Of a DNA stretch of 64,000 bases, positions 48,514-57,351 are shown one piece after another. The DNA comes from Wenyingzhuangia aestuarii (GTDB taxonomy: Bacteria; Bacteroidota; Bacteroidia; Flavobacteriales; Flavobacteriaceae): contig NZ_JAATJG010000008.1 in assembly GCF_011927765.1 (NCBI RefSeq), positions 62,001 to 126,000 on the forward strand, written 5' to 3'. Under the pieces are notes generated by a model. It searched no databases, was not told the origin of the DNA, and saw only the letters and a list, made by a program, of their open reading frames with translations. Each line of letters starts with the position of its first letter. Position 1 is the stretch's first letter. Both the position numbers and the translations under genes were made by a program.

Positions 48514-50442
48514 TTATTCAACATACATTTTTGTTAAAACTGTATTCCCTAAATTATCTTTGGCTATTACAATATAAATTCCATCTAAATTTTGATTAGA
48601 AACCTGTTGTCCTTTGGTATTATATATACTAAGAGATACATATTTTTCTAGATTGTTTGTTATTGATCCGTTATTAGAATTTAGCAACAAACCTGGTATT
48701 TGATTACTTGTAGTATCTATTAACTTGCTTCCTTCTGTTATTGTTTTAAAGCCTTGCCAATAAGATTGATTGTAGGCATAAAAAGTATCAACAGGTATAT
48801 TTAAATCTATCTCGTTTTTATTTGTAAATAAATCATTGTATTCAAAAGGATTAGAGCTTTCTGAAACAACAGTGGTTATAGGGTTGTTGTTAAATGCTAA
48901 ATAGTCAATATTTTTTACATTTTCTGGAATGGTAATATTGGTTAAATTATTACTGTTAAATGCAGAAATACCAATAGTTTCTACAGCACTACCAATTGTT
49001 AATGTTTGAATATTGTTATTGTAAAAAGCAAGGTTAGAAATGGTAGTTACACTATTAGGTATAACAATATTTGTTAGGTTGTTACTGTGAAAAGCATAAG
49101 AACCAATAGTTTCTACAGCATTCCCAATTGTTACATTTTCTAAGCTATTATTATAAAAAGCTGCATTGGCAATAACTTCTACATTATCTGGAATTACAAT
49201 ACTTGTTAAAGCATTGTCCGAAAAAGCTTCGTTTCCTATATAATTAACTTTAAAAGACATATCAACATTCGTTAAATTATTCCCTTTAAAAGCATAAGAA
49301 TCTATTGTGTAAACGTTGTCTGGAATATTTATACTGATTAAATTATTGTCAGAAAAAGAATCGTAACCTATTAAATTTAAACCGCTTGGTAACACTACAC
49401 TTGATAGATTTTTGTTTTTAAATACAGATGCCCCTATTTCGGTTACCGTATATGTAATTTCATCGTGAATTATTTCATTAGGAAGAACTAGATCTGTACT
49501 GTTTCCAAAGTATTTTTCTATTTTAACATATCTATCACTCACATTTACAATAGAGTATTCAATATTATCAACCACAAAGGCTTCTAGTTCAATTGGCTTT
49601 CCATTTATTGTACCAAAATCTATCCAACCTGCATTTGTATAGGTGTCTAAAGTATTATCTGGTATTGTTAAATTGATATCAAAATTGTTGTCAAATGTGT
49701 CTGATGGCAAAGTAGCCGGGCTTGTACTTAACGAGTTTACATTAACAATAGAGTTGTATAAAAAAACTCCCTCTCCAATAAAAGATACACTAGAACCCAG
49801 AGTAACACTTTCTATATTATTACTAGAAAACGCATTTTTTGCTATGCTTACTACCTTGTTAGGAATAACTACTTGAGTGATGGAATTGTTGTTAAAAGCA
49901 GCTTCTCCTATATCTTCTAAATTAGCTCCCAAAACAAGTGTTTCTAGAGAGTTACTAATAAAAGCATAGTCCCCTATAGTTATTACATTATCTGGTATTG
50001 TTACACTGGTTAAAGAATTATTTGCAAACGCTGATTTTCCAATAAACGTAACACTTTCTGGAAGGGCTACATTGGTTAAAGAATTATTAGAAAAGGCATC
50101 GGATTCTATTCTAAGAACTCCATTTGAAATTGTTAATGATGTTAGTTGATTGCTAGAAAATGCTCCAGATTCTATTAAATTAACTGTACCTGGAATACTT
50201 ACACTTATTAAAGAATTTTCATAAAAAGCTCCATTCTTAATTTTTGTAACCTGATACGTATCATCCTCATTATTTACCGTGTTAGGAATCTCTATTGTTG
50301 TATCGCTTCCCTCATAATCTCTAACTTCTACTTCTCCAGTACTAATAACACCATACTGAATATTATTTACTGTAAATATTTGAGCGTTTGACAGGTAACT
50401 ATTAAGTAATAAACTCAATACTAATAGTAGTTTTATTTTCAT
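48514..50442 (-). CDS. BspA-type leucine-rich repeat surface protein with T9SS-like tail
   Basis: A 642-residue exported protein with signal peptide MKIKLLLVLSLLLNSYLSNA. It has two blocks of about 23-residue LRR_5 repeats (pattern NNSLTSVTIPDNVITIGDYAF), each introduced by a similar header: FTVNNIQYGVIS near residue 23, and FVVDNIEYSIVN near residue 287. The C terminus resembles a short type IX sorting domain (VSLSIYNTKGQQVSNQNL, TKMYVE). BspA-type proteins bind other proteins or surfaces. The gene lies 16 bp downstream of CotH copy A in the same operon, so it may be a partner or substrate of the CotH kinases; that is inference. Confidence 0.85.
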   Translation of the reverse strand: MKIKLLLVLSLLLNSYLSNAQIFTVNNIQYGVISTGEVEVRDYEGSDTTIEIPNTVNNEDDTYQVTKIKNGAFYENSLISVSIPGTVNLIESGAFSSNQLTSLTISNGVLRIESDAFSNNSLTNVALPESVTFIGKSAFANNSLTSVTIPDNVITIGDYAFISNSLETLVLGANLEDIGEAAFNNNSITQVVIPNKVVSIAKNAFSSNNIESVTLGSSVSFIGEGVFLYNSIVNVNSLSTSPATLPSDTFDNNFDINLTIPDNTLDTYTNAGWIDFGTINGKPIELEAFVVDNIEYSIVNVSDRYVKIEKYFGNSTDLVLPNEIIHDEITYTVTEIGASVFKNKNLSSVVLPSGLNLIGYDSFSDNNLISINIPDNVYTIDSYAFKGNNLTNVDMSFKVNYIGNEAFSDNALTSIVIPDNVEVIANAAFYNNSLENVTIGNAVETIGSYAFHSNNLTNIVIPNSVTTISNLAFYNNNIQTLTIGSAVETIGISAFNSNNLTNITIPENVKNIDYLAFNNNPITTVVSESSNPFEYNDLFTNKNEIDLNIPVDTFYAYNQSYWQGFKTITEGSKLIDTTSNQIPGLLLNSNNGSITNNLEKYVSLSIYNTKGQQVSNQNLDGIYIVIAKDNLGNTVLTKMYVE

Positions 50443-50458
50443 AATTTACGCTTAGTTA

Positions 50459-51829
50459 TTAATTAGTTAAATACGACGTTACAGCTTCATTCCTAGAAAC
50501 ACAAAAGTTTTTCATGGTTTGGATAGCTGTATCAAAATCATCAGAACCCACAAACAAACTTGTATATTCTGAACTTTCTGACGATACGCTAGGTAAAATT
50601 AAATTGTAATAATTGTCGAATATGGAATTCATTCTTGTTGGGTTGTAATAATTATCTACAAAATCTTTTAAATAGGTTTTGTAATCCGCCTCATAAGCAT
50701 CTACATCCATTAAAAACGAAATCAATGCCCAATCATCACTTACTTCATCCATACCTAAAGACAAAGCTTGTAATTGAGCAGAACCACTTAAAAAAGCTTC
50801 GTTATTATCCCAAACAATCCATTTGATCAATCCATCTGCAGGATCGTTATACAGAAAATAATTATGTCTCATATTTCCGTACGTATCCCAGTTTTGTATA
50901 GTATTGTTTACAGCTAAATATTTTAAAAAACCTTGTACATCAAAAACACTCTCTAAATTGGTTTTCCAAGTTTCAACATCGGTAGTTCTTAAAGGAGAAT
51001 GTAATACATTGTATAATTCTTGAATATCTGACCAATCGGCTAGTTCTTCATTTGTTTTTTTCTCAAAATCTTCCAAATTAAATTCATTGGCAGAAAACAT
51101 AGAACCTCTTCCTTCTGGTTTGTAACAATTTCCTGTATTACTACCAAAAACAGACGACAACATGGTATCAAACACCACCTCATCTAAAGTATACAATCCA
51201 TAATACACAGGGTCTCCTGTACCCTGATCTACATATACTTCATAAAAAGCTGTTTGTACTGCGGGTACACCAAAATCTCTAAACAATTCTGTTGCTGTTT
51301 TCTCTCTCATATAAGAAGCATCGTTGTAATTACTTCCTAAAGACAAATCTTGAAAACCATAAAATCGTTGGTTTTTAATTTCAGAGAATTCATCTTCAAA
51401 AACATCAAACTTAAGTCTTAAAGGTAACTTACCATTCCCATTATTATAAGCACCAAACAAGCTTGAATTTCCTTTATATCTAATTCCTACATGGTACCAT
51501 TGATGACCGTTAAAATAAAAATCGCAAGGAGCATAAATAGGTTTCTCATCCGAAAAAACATCGGGTCCTTCTGCAGCAGTAATTAAACTTGCCAAATTAG
51601 ACCTCATATTTTTATACTCTTCTTTAGAAAAAACAATATCAACTCTATTTACTTTATTTTCAGGAAAAATAACATCATAATTAACTCCCTCTAAATCTGT
51701 ATGAGTTTCCATAGTCCACTCCTTAATATCTTTATTAGGAACAATTTCTACTTCTCTACACGATACTACTAACAGTACTATGATTAAAACCAATAATACA
51801 GGTTGAGTATTTTTAATTCTTATATTCAT
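50459..51829 (-). CDS. CotH-type kinase lipoprotein, copy A
   Basis: A 456-residue paralogue of the gene at 45634-47010, with the same motifs: VGIRYKGNSS, GLYTLDEVVFD, NWDTYG and WDNNEAF. The lipobox is LLVVSC. The two proteins are nearly identical through the catalytic part and differ more in the N-terminal 100 residues and C-terminal 100 residues. It is third in cassette A, 6 bp after the DUF2490 gene and 16 bp before the leucine-rich repeat gene. Confidence 0.9.
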   Translation of the reverse strand: MNIRIKNTQPVLLVLIIVLLVVSCREVEIVPNKDIKEWTMETHTDLEGVNYDVIFPENKVNRVDIVFSKEEYKNMRSNLASLITAAEGPDVFSDEKPIYAPCDFYFNGHQWYHVGIRYKGNSSLFGAYNNGNGKLPLRLKFDVFEDEFSEIKNQRFYGFQDLSLGSNYNDASYMREKTATELFRDFGVPAVQTAFYEVYVDQGTGDPVYYGLYTLDEVVFDTMLSSVFGSNTGNCYKPEGRGSMFSANEFNLEDFEKKTNEELADWSDIQELYNVLHSPLRTTDVETWKTNLESVFDVQGFLKYLAVNNTIQNWDTYGNMRHNYFLYNDPADGLIKWIVWDNNEAFLSGSAQLQALSLGMDEVSDDWALISFLMDVDAYEADYKTYLKDFVDNYYNPTRMNSIFDNYYNLILPSVSSESSEYTSLFVGSDDFDTAIQTMKNFCVSRNEAVTSYLTN

Positions 51830-51835
51830 AATTGT

Positions 51836-52516
51836 TTATTTAAGACTGTAAGTATATTTAACCCCAACAATATTTGTTGTTAATGGGTAATCTGTATTTA
51901 CTTCCTGATCGTATCTATAAAAAAGTTTCATTTTAGCAGACTTGTGTACTTTAAAAGTAGTACCAAAAGTAATTCTATAACTTTCTAATTGATGATTTAC
52001 ATTGGCTCCTGCAGAACGAAATAGTTCTCCTGACAACTCGGGATCAAACTTCCATTTTTTTATGTTATAAACAGCTTCTGTTTTAAAACGGATTGTTTGT
52101 TTTGATTCATCTTCAACCTCTAATTCGTTTCTAGTTTGATAACGAACTCTATATTTTAAATCTAAATTATTTAGTTTGTGCTTGTAGGTTCCGTCTATAT
52201 GATATCTTAAGTAATCTTCGTATCCTTGAATTTTACCTGTATGATCATTCTTTTTTATATAACGTAATGCTCCCGAAACTTCAAAATGTTTAGAAAAGCT
52301 ATACTCTACATCAAACTGTCCAAAGTATTGATTTACCTCTGAACTATTAGTATCTAACCTTAATTGCCCCTGTAAAGCTACAGACCACTTTTTGTTGATT
52401 TTGTATTTTAAATTTATACTTGACCATGTTTCTAGATCTCTAACAACTAGTGTGTCTTGACCATAGGTTACCACAGATATTAAAAACATTCCTATCAATA
52501 AAAACTTGTTTAGCAT
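51836..52516 (-). CDS. DUF2490-type outer-membrane barrel protein, copy A
   Basis: A paralogue of the gene at 47017-47694. The longest frame begins at 52579 inside the DUF4956 gene. The ATG at 52516 gives a normal signal peptide (MLNKFLLIGMFLISVVTYGQ) and a 4 bp gap, so I use it (226 residues). The body (DLETWSSINLKYKINKKWSVAL, VGVKYTYSLK) is a small barrel like copy B. Confidence 0.82.
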   Translation of the reverse strand: MLNKFLLIGMFLISVVTYGQDTLVVRDLETWSSINLKYKINKKWSVALQGQLRLDTNSSEVNQYFGQFDVEYSFSKHFEVSGALRYIKKNDHTGKIQGYEDYLRYHIDGTYKHKLNNLDLKYRVRYQTRNELEVEDESKQTIRFKTEAVYNIKKWKFDPELSGELFRSAGANVNHQLESYRITFGTTFKVHKSAKMKLFYRYDQEVNTDYPLTTNIVGVKYTYSLK

Positions 52517-52520
52517 TGCC

Positions 52521-53120
52521 TTATTTATTTTCGTAGTAAATGGTAATGTTTGCAAATTTTCTTCTAAAGTTAACTTCATGAATTTTTATTTTCTCAATAC
52601 TTAGACCTGTTTTTTCCTCTAAATCGTCCTTTAATAGTTGATAATTTTCTGGTTTTAAATTTTCTAAAACTTCGTAAGTAATTTTTCTAGATACTTGATG
52701 TTTTAAACTCCAAAACCACTCCGTCAACCATAAAACTAAAATAATCAGTAAGTTAGCCATAAACAATTCCAGATAACTCATTTTTTTATTTGCCAAAGAA
52801 TTAATTACAGAAACCCCAATTACTACAAATAAATAGGTCATTTCCTTAATATCAATAGAGTTGGTTCTATATCGTATAATTCCAAAAATAGCAAACAGCC
52901 CTAGAGCCATACCTAGGTCTAATTCAAACTTTTTAAGAGTAAAACACAAAAAGAATACAATTACACTAATCATGTAATAGGTAAAAAAATATTCTTTGTT
53001 TTTGGCTTTTTTATAGTAAAGTCCCCTAATAATAATAGTTAGAAAACTGATATTGATACAAAATTTAAAAAGCATTTTGTAAAAATCATCATCAAAAATA
53101 GGCATGTTATATATTTCCAT
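52521..53120 (-). CDS. DUF4956 membrane protein, copy A
   Basis: A 199-residue inner-membrane protein, first gene of cassette A and of the whole seven-gene minus-strand run. The membrane core is identical over 76 residues to copy B, while DNA differs at many synonymous sites there. The C-terminal soluble part has diverged (KIKIHEVNFRRKFANITIYY). The 244 bp region upstream shows no clear TAnnTTTG box. Confidence 0.87.
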   Translation of the reverse strand: MEIYNMPIFDDDFYKMLFKFCINISFLTIIIRGLYYKKAKNKEYFFTYYMISVIVFFLCFTLKKFELDLGMALGLFAIFGIIRYRTNSIDIKEMTYLFVVIGVSVINSLANKKMSYLELFMANLLIILVLWLTEWFWSLKHQVSRKITYEVLENLKPENYQLLKDDLEEKTGLSIEKIKIHEVNFRRKFANITIYYENK

Positions 53121-53304
53121 ATTATTTATTCAGGTATGTAAATAGGTGTGTTTCTATATTTTATGCAAAAATGAGGAAAAAAAAATGGAATTTTACTATA
53201 AAAACGCAGTAGATTAAACTTAACGCTACCTAACACCATAGCTACAAACCTATTACAGCTAGTTAGGTTTGTTATTTTTCTATAGTTTACAAAGACCCCT
53301 CTAT

Positions 53305-53348
53305 AAAACAAACAAGACATTTCTACATAGAAATGTCTTGTTTGTTTT
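53305..53348 (-). terminator. Terminator of the sigma-factor operon
   Basis: A 21 bp perfect stem (AAAACAAACAAGACATTTCTA and complement) with a 2-nt gap, effectively a 4-6 nt loop. It lies 17 bp after the O-methyltransferase stop. It separates this operon from the DUF4956 cassette. Confidence 0.8.
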
Positions 53349-53364
53349 AATATGTAAAAGAATT

Positions 53365-54006
53365 TTATTTTACTCTTGTAATGGTTAATCCATCTCTAAT
53401 AGGTAGTAGTATTGTTTCCACTCTATCGTCTTCATTTACTTTTTTGTTATAAATAACAAGTTCTTTAGTATCTATATCTTTAGGGTCAATTTCTTGAACC
53501 ACTTTTCCACTCCACAACACATTGTCTGATAAAATTACTCCACCTGGATTCATTTTATCAATAATCAAATCAAAGTAGTTAGAATAATTAGCTTTATCTG
53601 CATCTATAAAAACCAAATCAAACTTTTCATCAATAGTAGGAAGAATATCTATGGCGTTTCCAACATGTTGATGCATTTGTGCTCCCCAAGGAGATAAGTC
53701 AAAATATTTACGTTGCAAATCAAACAACTCTTCGTTTTTATCAATGGTATGTAAGGATCCTGTAGATTTCATTCCCTCACACATACAAAGTGCAGAATAT
53801 CCGGTATAAGTACCTATTTCTAAAATGTTCTTAGGATTGATTAATTTAGATATAATTGATAATAATCTACCTTGATAAGTACCACTTAACATACGCGGAT
53901 TTAGTACCGTTTGCCAAGTTTCTGTATTTAATGCCTGTAAAAGTTCAGGCTCTTTTTGAGAATGATTTACTGCGTATTGATCTATCTCATCTGGTAAAAA
54001 GTGCAT
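53365..54006 (-). CDS. Class I SAM-dependent O-methyltransferase (caffeoyl-CoA OMT-like)
   Basis: A 213-residue cytoplasmic enzyme. The SAM-binding motif I is ILEIGTYTGYSAL, followed by LHTIDKNEE, and the metal-site region FDLVFIDADKANYSNYFD and GGVILSDNVLWSGKV. The family methylates hydroxyls on catechol-like or other small molecules. The substrate is not known here. It lies 1 bp after the anti-sigma-like gene, so it is part of the sigma-factor operon. Confidence 0.9.
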   Translation of the reverse strand: MHFLPDEIDQYAVNHSQKEPELLQALNTETWQTVLNPRMLSGTYQGRLLSIISKLINPKNILEIGTYTGYSALCMCEGMKSTGSLHTIDKNEELFDLQRKYFDLSPWGAQMHQHVGNAIDILPTIDEKFDLVFIDADKANYSNYFDLIIDKMNPGGVILSDNVLWSGKVVQEIDPKDIDTKELVIYNKKVNEDDRVETILLPIRDGLTITRVK

Positions 54007-54007
54007 G

Positions 54008-54280
54008 CTATTTTTCTTTATCGAATTCTTTAATTTGTGCTTTTAGCTTTTCTTTATCTTCTGCACTTAAACAACATTTATGTGTTTCTTGATATCTTTT
54101 AGCCATTGCACACATATCAGACAATTCTGAATTTTGCTTGCTAAACAACCTACACACTTTACAAAACATAAAATGTATATTCAATTTAATTTTATCTGTT
54201 AATGTGGCTGCTCCGTATTGCGATTTAGTACAAATTGCAGTAGCCTCCTCACATGTAATTTTCATTTTTCCCATGGCCAT
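54008..54280 (-). CDS. Small Cys-rich protein, probable zinc anti-sigma factor
   Basis: A 90-residue protein with H36-x3-C40-x2-C43 (HFMFCKVC), the zinc-associated anti-sigma motif, plus C10, C17, C57 and a CC pair near residue 69. It starts 2 bp after the sigma factor stop, the usual place for its anti-sigma factor. M1, M3 and M6 are all possible starts. Homologues are sometimes labelled glycine dehydrogenase, which this sequence does not support. A role in redox sensing through the zinc site is possible. Confidence 0.7.
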   Translation of the reverse strand: MAMGKMKITCEEATAICTKSQYGAATLTDKIKLNIHFMFCKVCRLFSKQNSELSDMCAMAKRYQETHKCCLSAEDKEKLKAQIKEFDKEK

Positions 54281-54282
54281 AC

Positions 54283-54855
54283 TTACTTTTTAAACCAATT
54301 ATCTTCCATACACTTTCTTAGTTGAGTTCTAGCTCTATGGATAATAACCCAAAGGTTAGACGAGGTTATATCCAACTCATTACAAATATCTTCGGTCTCA
54401 AAACCTTGAATCGTTTTCATTTCAAAAACCATTCTATATTTTTCTGGTAATTTTTGAATACATGCTTGTAAAGCAGCTCCTAATTCTTCCGATTCCATTT
54501 CTGCATCTGCTCCTCCATTCCATTCTTGAGGAACTCGTTCTTCTATCCAATCACCTTCTCTTTCACTATCCTGATAAAAGTTCATACGAACCTCAGCTTT
54601 TCCTTTTTTGGAATTTATTTTACGGTAGTGATCTATAATTTTTCTTTTTAAAATAGAAATCAACCAAGTTCGCTCGCTTGCTTTCCCTTCAAAATTTTTC
54701 ATAGATTTTAGACCCGCAAAAAAAGTTTCTTGCACCAAGTCTTTCGCCTTTTCAGCATCACTAACCCTAGCAATCGTATAATTAAAAAGATAGTCCGCAT
54801 AAGCATCTATCCATTTATCCGGATCTAGTGTATGTATTTTAGTTTCTTCTGACAT
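54283..54855 (-). CDS. ECF-type RNA polymerase sigma factor
   Basis: A 190-residue sigma-70 family protein. Region 2 has DAYADYLFNYTIARV, AKDLVQETFFAGL and ERTWLISILKRKIIDHYR. Region 4 has QKLPEKYRMVFEMKTIQGFETEDICNEL and LWVIIHRARTQLRKCM. It heads the operon sigma, anti-sigma-like, O-methyltransferase, with gaps of 1-2 bp. Its target promoters are unknown. Confidence 0.93.
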   Translation of the reverse strand: MSEETKIHTLDPDKWIDAYADYLFNYTIARVSDAEKAKDLVQETFFAGLKSMKNFEGKASERTWLISILKRKIIDHYRKINSKKGKAEVRMNFYQDSEREGDWIEERVPQEWNGGADAEMESEELGAALQACIQKLPEKYRMVFEMKTIQGFETEDICNELDITSSNLWVIIHRARTQLRKCMEDNWFKK

Positions 54856-55012
54856 GTTCCCTTGTAGGTTTTACGTGATAAAGATAAGGTATTTCTCAAC
54901 AAATGTGCCACTTCACTACCTAGAATCTAATCGCAGTAATCTTTAATTAATTACGGTGTTTCCTTAAAAAAGAGTAATTTTACACACTGAATTTTTTAGA
55001 TTCTATAAAATT

Positions 55013-55831
55013 ATGTCTGCAATAAAAAAAGAATACAAGAGAATTACCACAAACACGCTAATCAAAATGAAAAGCAAAGGAGAAAAAATCTCTATGCTTA
55101 CGGCTTATGATTTTACCATGGCTAAAATTATTGATACAGCAGGTGTTGATGTAATATTAGTTGGAGATTCTGCTTCTAACGTAATGGCCGGTCACGAAAC
55201 TACGTTACCTATTACTTTAGATCAAATGATTTACCATGCCAGTAGTGTGGTAAGAGCTACTAAAAGAAGTTTGGTGGTGGTAGATATTCCTTTTGGAAGT
55301 TATCAATCAGACTCTAAAGAGGCTTTGCGTTCTGCTATTAGAATTATGAAAGAATCTGGAGCTCACGCTGTAAAAGTAGAAGGTGGTATTGAAATTGAAA
55401 ATGCCTTATCTAGAATTATTCAGGCAGGAATTCCTGTTATGGGACATTTAGGATTAACTCCTCAATCTATTTACCAATTTGGAACTTATACCGTTAGAGC
55501 TAAAGAAGAACAAGAAGCAGAAAAATTAATTGCCGATGCTAAATTTTTAGAATCTAAAGGTTGTTTTGCTTTGGTTTTAGAAAAAATTCCAGCAAAATTA
55601 GCACAAAAAGTAGCAGATAGTTTAAGTATTCCTGTTATTGGAATTGGTGCGGGGGCTGCTGTAGACGGACAAGTATTGGTAACTCACGATATGTTAGGAA
55701 TGACTCATGAATTTCATCCTCGTTTTTTACGTAGATATTTAAACTTGTATGATGATATGAGTAATGCCGTAGAACAATATACCAAAGATGTAAAATCTGT
55801 TGATTTTCCTAACGAAAAAGAACAATATTAA
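55013..55831 (+). CDS. panB: 3-methyl-2-oxobutanoate hydroxymethyltransferase
   Basis: First committed step to pantothenate: adds a hydroxymethyl group from methylene-tetrahydrofolate to ketoisovalerate. Motifs include [77 protein letters not shown] and [21 protein letters not shown]. The length of 272 is normal. It is the first of a run of plus-strand genes reaching 60.7 kb. Confidence 0.96.
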   Translation: MSAIKKEYKRITTNTLIKMKSKGEKISMLTAYDFTMAKIIDTAGVDVILVGDSASNVMAGHETTLPITLDQMIYHASSVVRATKRSLVVVDIPFGSYQSDSKEALRSAIRIMKESGAHAVKVEGGIEIENALSRIIQAGIPVMGHLGLTPQSIYQFGTYTVRAKEEQEAEKLIADAKFLESKGCFALVLEKIPAKLAQKVADSLSIPVIGIGAGAAVDGQVLVTHDMLGMTHEFHPRFLRRYLNLYDDMSNAVEQYTKDVKSVDFPNEKEQY

Positions 55832-55847
55832 GTTTTATACAACCTAC

Positions 55848-56342
55848 ATGAAACTATTTTTTAAAATACTTCTGATTAATACATTGTTTCTAACATCTTG
55901 TAAAGAAAAAAACAGAAACACCAATAAAATAGTTTCAGATACTATTACAAAAAAAGAAGACGTTTTATTAAAAAATCAATCTTTAGAAAATACGGCAACA
56001 ACCACTAAAGAACATTATATCTGTTACAATGCAGACAATAATAAAAACTTAAAAATTTGGATTAGGTTTCACAACAACAAAGCTATTAGCGTAAAATACA
56101 AAGGATCAAAAACAGCTATCAGCCTTAACTACCTTAAAGAAGAGTTTCTAAAAGGAGGAGCACATCCTACTATAATTACTCATTACAACGAATTATATAA
56201 CGGTAAAATAAACGGACAATATATTTTAACACATTCTGGAATATGGGATTATGTAAAATATATTAGAGGAAAAGATCAAAAAGAATTCAATTTCACTATT
56301 GATCATAACTCAAACAATTATAGTAGCAAACCTTGTTTTTAA
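55848..56342 (+). CDS. Small lipoprotein of unknown function
   Basis: The ATG at 55848 gives MKLFFKILLINTLFLTSC, a lipoprotein signal with Cys 18. The longer frame from 55800 overlaps panB and adds no signal. The 164-residue mature part is basic and Asn-rich (YICYNADNNKNLKIWIRFHNNKAISVKYKGS), and I recognise no domain. It lies between panB (16 bp) and the hydroxyacid dehydrogenase (27 bp). Confidence 0.75.
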   Translation: MKLFFKILLINTLFLTSCKEKNRNTNKIVSDTITKKEDVLLKNQSLENTATTTKEHYICYNADNNKNLKIWIRFHNNKAISVKYKGSKTAISLNYLKEEFLKGGAHPTIITHYNELYNGKINGQYILTHSGIWDYVKYIRGKDQKEFNFTIDHNSNNYSSKPCF

Positions 56343-56369
56343 GAATAAAACCGCCAGTAATTTCCAATT

Positions 56370-57311
56370 ATGAAAATACTTCACATAGATTCTAACCACG
56401 CTATATTACAAGAAGATTTAGCACTTTTTGGTTGTGAAAATCACGAAGATTATACTTCGACTAAAACAGAAGTAGAAAGCAAAATTCATTTATACGATGG
56501 AATTGTCATCCGCAGTCGTTTTAACATTGATAAAACATTTTTAGATGCAGCTAGCAATTTAAAATTTATAGCACGTGTAGGTGCTGGTTTAGAAAGTATA
56601 GATTGTGATTATGCAAAACGCAAAGGAATTGTTTTAATTGCAGCTCCAGAAGGAAACAGAAATGCTGTTGGAGAGCATGCCTTGGGAATGATTTTAAGTT
56701 TATTTAACAATCTTAAAAAAGCAGATTTAGAAATAAGACAAGGACAATGGTTGCGCGAAGCCAATAGAGGTTTAGAACTAGAGGGTAAAACCGTTGGATT
56801 AATTGGCTACGGAAACATGGGAAAAGCCTTTGCTAAAAAACTAAAAGGTTTTGATTGTAAAGTTATTTGTTACGATTTAAAAGATCATGTAAGTGATGAA
56901 AATTGCTCACAAGTTAGTTTGGAAGAATTGCAAGCACAAACAGATGTTTTAAGCATTCATACCCCACACAACGAGCAATCTTTTAAAATGATTGATGCAA
57001 ATTTCATCAATGGATTTCAAAAATCATTTTACATTATCAATACCGCAAGAGGAACTGCTATTGTAACGAATGACTTAGTAGATGGATTAAAATCTGGTAA
57101 AGTATTAGGTGCTTGTTTAGATGTTTTAGAGTACGAAAAACTATCTTTTGAAAATCTTTTTGAAAACAATCAACTACCTCCTGCTTTTGAATATTTAATT
57201 CACGCAGATAATGTTTTATTATCTCCACATATTGCTGGTTGGACTGTAGAATCTAAGTTTAAATTAGCAAAAACCATCACTCAAAAGATACATCAACATT
57301 TTTTTAATTAA
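56370..57311 (+). CDS. D-isomer-specific 2-hydroxyacid dehydrogenase (phosphoglycerate dehydrogenase-like)
   Basis: A 313-residue NAD-dependent enzyme. Motifs are LKFIARVGAGLESID, the NAD site VGLIGYGNMGKAFAKKLKG, SIHTPHNEQSFKMI, the catalytic Arg in NTARGTAIV, the Glu in CLDVLEYEKLSF, and the His in SPHIAGWTVES. The type without a C-terminal ACT domain matches short SerA-like enzymes. Its place 40 bp before cysE suggests a link to serine and cysteine synthesis. Other hydroxyacids are possible substrates. Confidence 0.85.
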   Translation: MKILHIDSNHAILQEDLALFGCENHEDYTSTKTEVESKIHLYDGIVIRSRFNIDKTFLDAASNLKFIARVGAGLESIDCDYAKRKGIVLIAAPEGNRNAVGEHALGMILSLFNNLKKADLEIRQGQWLREANRGLELEGKTVGLIGYGNMGKAFAKKLKGFDCKVICYDLKDHVSDENCSQVSLEELQAQTDVLSIHTPHNEQSFKMIDANFINGFQKSFYIINTARGTAIVTNDLVDGLKSGKVLGACLDVLEYEKLSFENLFENNQLPPAFEYLIHADNVLLSPHIAGWTVESKFKLAKTITQKIHQHFFN

Positions 57312-57351
57312 AGAATTGTAATGTTTACTTTTATGCTTAGACAACTTTAGC

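Noticed and set aside
48600-50400. DNA tandem repeats in the LRR gene
   Set aside because: The periodicity is explained by degenerate protein LRR_5 repeats; no exact DNA repeat units were seen.
53126-53320. Small minus-strand frame between the terminator and the DUF4956 gene
   Set aside because: Its composition is unlike a protein, and it contains one arm of the terminator. I treat the region as the leader of the DUF4956 cassette.
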